A stretch of DNA of 6,218 bases. Origin: Nanobdellota archaeon. Its GTDB lineage: Archaea; Nanobdellota; Nanobdellia; Pacearchaeales; GW2011-AR1. Below are positions 4,738 to 6,218 of the stretch, one piece after another. The stretch spans positions 1 through 6,218 of the forward strand of contig JAHKAF010000017.1 in assembly GCA_018825865.1 (NCBI GenBank), given 5' to 3'. The notes beneath the pieces are model-generated. The model saw only the letters and a program-made list of their open reading frames with translations, was not told the origin of the DNA and did not search any database. Each line of letters begins with the position of its first letter. Positions within the stretch are counted from its first letter, which is position 1. Made by a program: the position numbers and the translations under genes.

Positions 4738-4983
4738 ATGTGTGAATTAGAAATTAAAGTGGATTGGTCTGAGGCTAATAATAAACATAACCTCCAAGCA
4801 ACAATTAGTGATATATTGGTTGGAACTGCAACAATTGAAAAAAGTGGCGCTTCAGGAATGACAAAACTAGTTGTAAAAGATGCAAAAGGAACAATTATAG
4901 ATGGATATGTCCAATCCTCTAAGGGTTTAGATGATGAAAAAAAATATGCAGAAAGTAGTTTAATCAATTATTGGTATAAATAA
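4738..4983 (+). CDS. Unknown 81-residue protein inserted between rpo7 and spt4
   Basis: An 81-residue protein starting MCELEIKVDWSEANNKHNL and ending SSLINYWYK; I recognise no family. It appears to be a small alpha/beta protein. Strand-like stretches (ELEIKVDW, LQATISDILVGTATIEK, MTKLVVKDAKGTIIDGYV) are followed by a C-terminal helix (DDEKKYAESSLINYW). I place the start at the ATG at 4738, one base after the rpo7 stop. A longer in-frame reading from 4645 would only add a lysine-rich translation of rpo7 DNA in another frame. GGAGG lies 14 nt upstream, a long spacing. It is 2 bp from spt4, so it is co-transcribed and tightly packed. Other archaea usually have spt4 directly after rpo7, which makes this insert unusual. 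Confidence 0.72.
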   Translation: MCELEIKVDWSEANNKHNLQATISDILVGTATIEKSGASGMTKLVVKDAKGTIIDGYVQSSKGLDDEKKYAESSLINYWYK

Positions 4984-4985
4984 AA

Positions 4986-5177
4986 ATGGCAAAACAAAAA
5001 GCATGTAAAATATGCAATACAATTTATGAGAAAGAGACAAAATGTCCTAGCTGTGACGCTAAAGAATCAACCGATAATTTCAAGGGGCGCGTCGTGATAA
5101 TTAATCCTGAGAAATCTGAAATCGCCCAAAATTTAAAAATAAAGTCCAAAGGAAACTTTGCGATTAAGACGAAGTAA
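4986..5177 (+). CDS. spt4: Transcription elongation factor Spt4 (RpoE'')
   Basis: A 63-residue protein with the Spt4 zinc ribbon: Cys7-x2-Cys10 (KACKICNTIY) and Cys20-x2-Cys23 (TKCPSCDAKE). It is followed by the characteristic FKGRVVIINPEKSEIAQNL (32-50), which matches the Spt4 core that contacts the NGN domain of Spt5. It forms the Spt4-Spt5 clamp on RNA polymerase that raises processivity. The ending IKSKGNFAIKTK is the last strand. Length and motifs are normal for archaeal Spt4. No clear ribosome-binding site precedes it; it begins 2 bp after the previous stop and is one base from the S24e start, so translation is probably coupled. Spt5 is not in this window. Confidence 0.93.
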   Translation: MAKQKACKICNTIYEKETKCPSCDAKESTDNFKGRVVIINPEKSEIAQNLKIKSKGNFAIKTK

Positions 5178-5178
5178 A

Positions 5179-5550
5179 ATGGAATTCAAGACAATTTCAG
5201 ATATAGAAAATCCTTTATTTAATAGAAGGGAAATTGAGGGTGAGATTCATACAGAAGTTTCCCCAAGCAGACAAGAAGTTGCTAAACTGCTTTCTGATAA
5301 GTTTTCCGTCCCTGTAGAAAATATCAAGATAAGGACAATAATGGGAAAGTTTGGTTCTCAAGTTTTTATAATCAATACTAACATTTACAAATCAAAAGAA
5401 GAGAGGAATAAAGTCGAAATTATAAAAAAGAAGGATGCTATTTTTGAACAGAAATTTGCTGAAGAGCAAAATAGCAAAGAGAAACCAGTGGAAGTAAAAG
5501 AAGAAGTTGATAATCAACCAGAAGAAGTAAAAGAGGAAAATTCTGAATAA
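5179..5550 (+). CDS. rps24e: 30S ribosomal protein S24e
   Basis: A 123-residue protein. The family core is clear: EIEGEIHTEVSPSRQEVAKLLSD (19-41), then VENIKIRTIMGKFGSQVFIINTNIY, with the KFG turn and the strand pair typical of S24e. It binds 16S rRNA in the small subunit. The start at 5179 (MEFKTISDIENPLF) follows the spt4 stop by one base; a reading from 5158 would only add seven residues overlapping spt4. The last 25 or so residues are a glutamate-rich tail in which VEVKEEV and EEVKEEN repeat, longer than in most archaeal S24e. Such acidic tails are unusual for an rRNA-binding protein and may be lineage-specific. Confidence 0.95.
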   Translation: MEFKTISDIENPLFNRREIEGEIHTEVSPSRQEVAKLLSDKFSVPVENIKIRTIMGKFGSQVFIINTNIYKSKEERNKVEIIKKKDAIFEQKFAEEQNSKEKPVEVKEEVDNQPEEVKEENSE

Positions 5551-5551
5551 G

Positions 5552-5860
5552 ATGGCAAAAAAGAAAAAATCAGTAAAAAAAGGAAAGAAACCGCATAAGA
5601 ATCAGCCGACTAGCAAGAAATATACTAAATATAAAATAGAAGGGGATAAAGTTACTCGGGGGAGGTTTTGCCCTCGGTGCGGGCCAGGAGTTTTTCTTAT
5701 GGATTCCCAGAGAAGAGTTTATTGTGGCAAATGCCATTATTCAGAGTTTGAAAGTAAGAAGGGAAAGGAAGAGGCACCTCTCGGTGTATACCCAGAGGGC
5801 ACAAGCCCCAAAGATACTGAATTAAGGGGCAAAAAAGAATCCGACACTAAAAAAGGGTAA
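5552..5860 (+). CDS. rps27ae: 30S ribosomal protein S27ae
   Basis: A 102-residue protein centred on the S27ae zinc ribbon. Cys40-x2-Cys43 (RFCPRCGPGVFLM) and Cys58-x2-Cys61 (VYCGKCHYSEFE) bind zinc, and the GPGVFL turn is diagnostic. Archaeal S27ae proteins are mostly about 50-65 residues. This one has a long lysine-rich N-terminal extension (MAKKKKSVKKGKKPHKNQ) and a C-terminal tail of about 35 residues after the ribbon (EEAPLGVYPEGTSPKDTE). The eukaryotic homologue is made as a ubiquitin fusion; no ubiquitin-like domain is present here. The start at 5552 is one base after the S24e stop. It is the last gene of the operon, followed by a hairpin-capable region. Confidence 0.95.
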   Translation: MAKKKKSVKKGKKPHKNQPTSKKYTKYKIEGDKVTRGRFCPRCGPGVFLMDSQRRVYCGKCHYSEFESKKGKEEAPLGVYPEGTSPKDTELRGKKESDTKKG

Positions 5861-5911
5861 GTACTTATAACTACTATATGCTAATTACCCCCCGTCATTC
5901 TGGAAGGGTAA
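5855..5911 (+). terminator. Competing GGGTAA/TTACCC hairpins at the operon end
   Basis: GGGTAA (5855-5860, containing the S27ae stop), TTACCC (5885-5890) and GGGTAA (5906-5911) allow two alternative 6-bp stems that share the middle element. The position suits the operon's 3' end, but no T-run follows, so termination is uncertain. Confidence 0.3.
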
Positions 5912-5916
5912 CATAA

Positions 5917-5932
5917 CCGAAAGGTTTATATA
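5917..5932 (+). promoter_or_regulatory. Strong BRE/TATA promoter without an obvious protein gene
   Basis: CCGAAAGG (BRE-like) directly precedes TTTATATA. This is the best match to an archaeal consensus promoter in the window. Transcription should start near 5953, but no ORF begins for about 200 bp, so the product may be a non-coding RNA or a long leader. Confidence 0.65.
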
Positions 5933-5952
5933 GTTTAGAGAGTTCTATTTAT

Positions 5953-6021
5953 TATCACCTCTTTTTCCCCAGGAGAGGCTTCGAGTCATACTTTTTGCTA
6001 GGCTTGGATACTCTCCTAGGG
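5953..6021 (+). ncRNA. Candidate structured RNA with two mutually exclusive hairpins
   Basis: The expected transcript from the promoter at 5917-5932 can fold in two ways. In one, CCTCT (5958-5962) pairs with AGAGG (5974-5978). In the other, CCC-C-AGGAGAG (5967-5977) pairs with CTCTCCT-A-GGG (6011-6021): ten pairs and one C-A mismatch around a 33-nt loop. The two folds cannot coexist. The loop side contains an imperfect direct repeat, AGGCTTCGA (5976-5984) and AGGCTTGGA (6000-6008). It has no start codon, is not a cloverleaf, and shows no convincing C/D or ACA boxes. It may be a small RNA or a switch in a leader; its 3' end cannot be placed. Confidence 0.4.
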
Positions 6022-6122
6022 TTTATATTCATAAATTAAATTACTTATGTAAAAAGAGCGGGCTTACTAACATTAGATTGTTGCCCAATTATATTCAAAA
6101 TTATTCTTCTAATATCCCAAAC

Positions 6123-6130
6123 CTTAAATA
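6123..6130 (+). promoter_or_regulatory. TATA box of the gene starting at 6152
   Basis: CTTAAATA, centred about 25 bp before the ATG, is again leaderless spacing. It makes this gene at least partly independent of the upstream orphan promoter. Confidence 0.5.
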
Positions 6131-6151
6131 ATCTTTCTTTCTTTATTCATT

Positions 6152-6218
6152 ATGTCAAAAGAGGAATCTCCGAAGAATACTGTGAAGCAGGATCAGATTC
6201 ATGATTTGTTGTTTAACC
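6152..6218 (+). CDS. Start of a gene leaving the window; possibly segregation and condensation protein A
   Basis: Only 22 residues are visible: MSKEESPKNTVKQDQIHDLL, then FN. The frame is open to the window edge and has a TATA box 25 bp upstream. The motif QDQIHDLLFN resembles the N terminus of archaeal ScpA proteins (Q-D/E-x-I/L-x-x-L-L), which form the kleisin part of the chromosome condensation complex with Smc. The match is short and from memory of the family, so the assignment is tentative. The polar lead-in (residues 2-12) is probably disordered. Confidence 0.4.
   Translation, partial: MSKEESPKNTVKQDQIHDLLFN

Noticed and set aside
4472..4967. Minus-strand open frames opposite rpo7 and the 81-residue gene
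   Set aside because: Their Phe/Ser/Leu-rich composition is the antisense of Lys/Glu codons; the plus strand carries recognised genes.
5971..6021. tRNA-Ser/Leu-like sequence on the minus strand (a CCAAGCCTAGC D-arm look-alike, CTCGAAG loop look-alike, 7-bp acceptor-like stem)
   Set aside because: Only 33 nt lie between the arms of the stem. No D, anticodon or T stems can be formed, so it is not a tRNA; at most it is a decayed fragment.
1..6218. CRISPR array, transposase or replication origin
   Set aside because: No regularly spaced repeats, no transposase-like protein and no origin-type repeat cluster were seen on either strand.

Overview
The window looks like a stretch of an AT-rich archaeal chromosome. 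The clearest evidence is a cluster encoding archaeal/eukaryotic-type proteins: RNA polymerase subunit Rpo7 (E'), Spt4/RpoE'', and ribosomal proteins S24e and S27ae. Several genes have a TATA-like box about 25 bp before their ATG, the usual spacing for leaderless archaeal transcripts. The small genes, lysine-rich tails and many unassignable small proteins suggest a DPANN-type lineage (for example Woesearchaeota or Pacearchaeota). That placement is inference; no rRNA is present to settle it.

Left part (1-1425, all on the minus strand). The 5' part of a GNAT-type acetyltransferase runs off the left edge. Next come a small ArsR-type, probably metal-sensing repressor with two palindromic operator-like boxes over its own start, a four-helix membrane protein of unknown role, and a tRNA with anticodon CCA (tRNA-Trp). 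A second, damaged copy of the tRNA 3' end lies 54 bp away, which suggests an old integration or duplication at the tRNA.

Middle (1426-3055). An operon reading leftward encodes a helical protein with a C-terminal helix-turn-helix and then, overlapping by 4 bp, a PIN-domain protein. The pair resembles UPF0175/DUF3368-like antitoxin-toxin modules. The 3' end of the PIN gene is repeated 122 bp downstream: 38 bp are identical, followed by a diverged but codon-aligned tail. The 84 bp between the copies are rich in hairpins. The rest of 1426-1663 shows nothing beyond the tRNA promoter.

Right-centre (3099-4024). A five-cysteine small protein and an FCF1/Utp24-like PIN protein (probable rRNA-processing nuclease) are divergently transcribed from adjacent TATA boxes. 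A 77-residue protein of unknown function converges on the FCF1-like gene.

Right part (4125-6218, plus strand). A compact operon reads rpo7, an unknown 81-residue ORF, spt4, rps24e and rps27ae. It couples transcription and translation components, as in many archaea, but with the unknown ORF inserted. It is followed by about 290 bp without a protein gene. This gap holds an excellent BRE/TATA element and a segment that can fold into two mutually exclusive hairpins, a candidate small RNA or structured leader. A further gene, weakly resembling segregation and condensation protein A, begins at 6152 and leaves the window.
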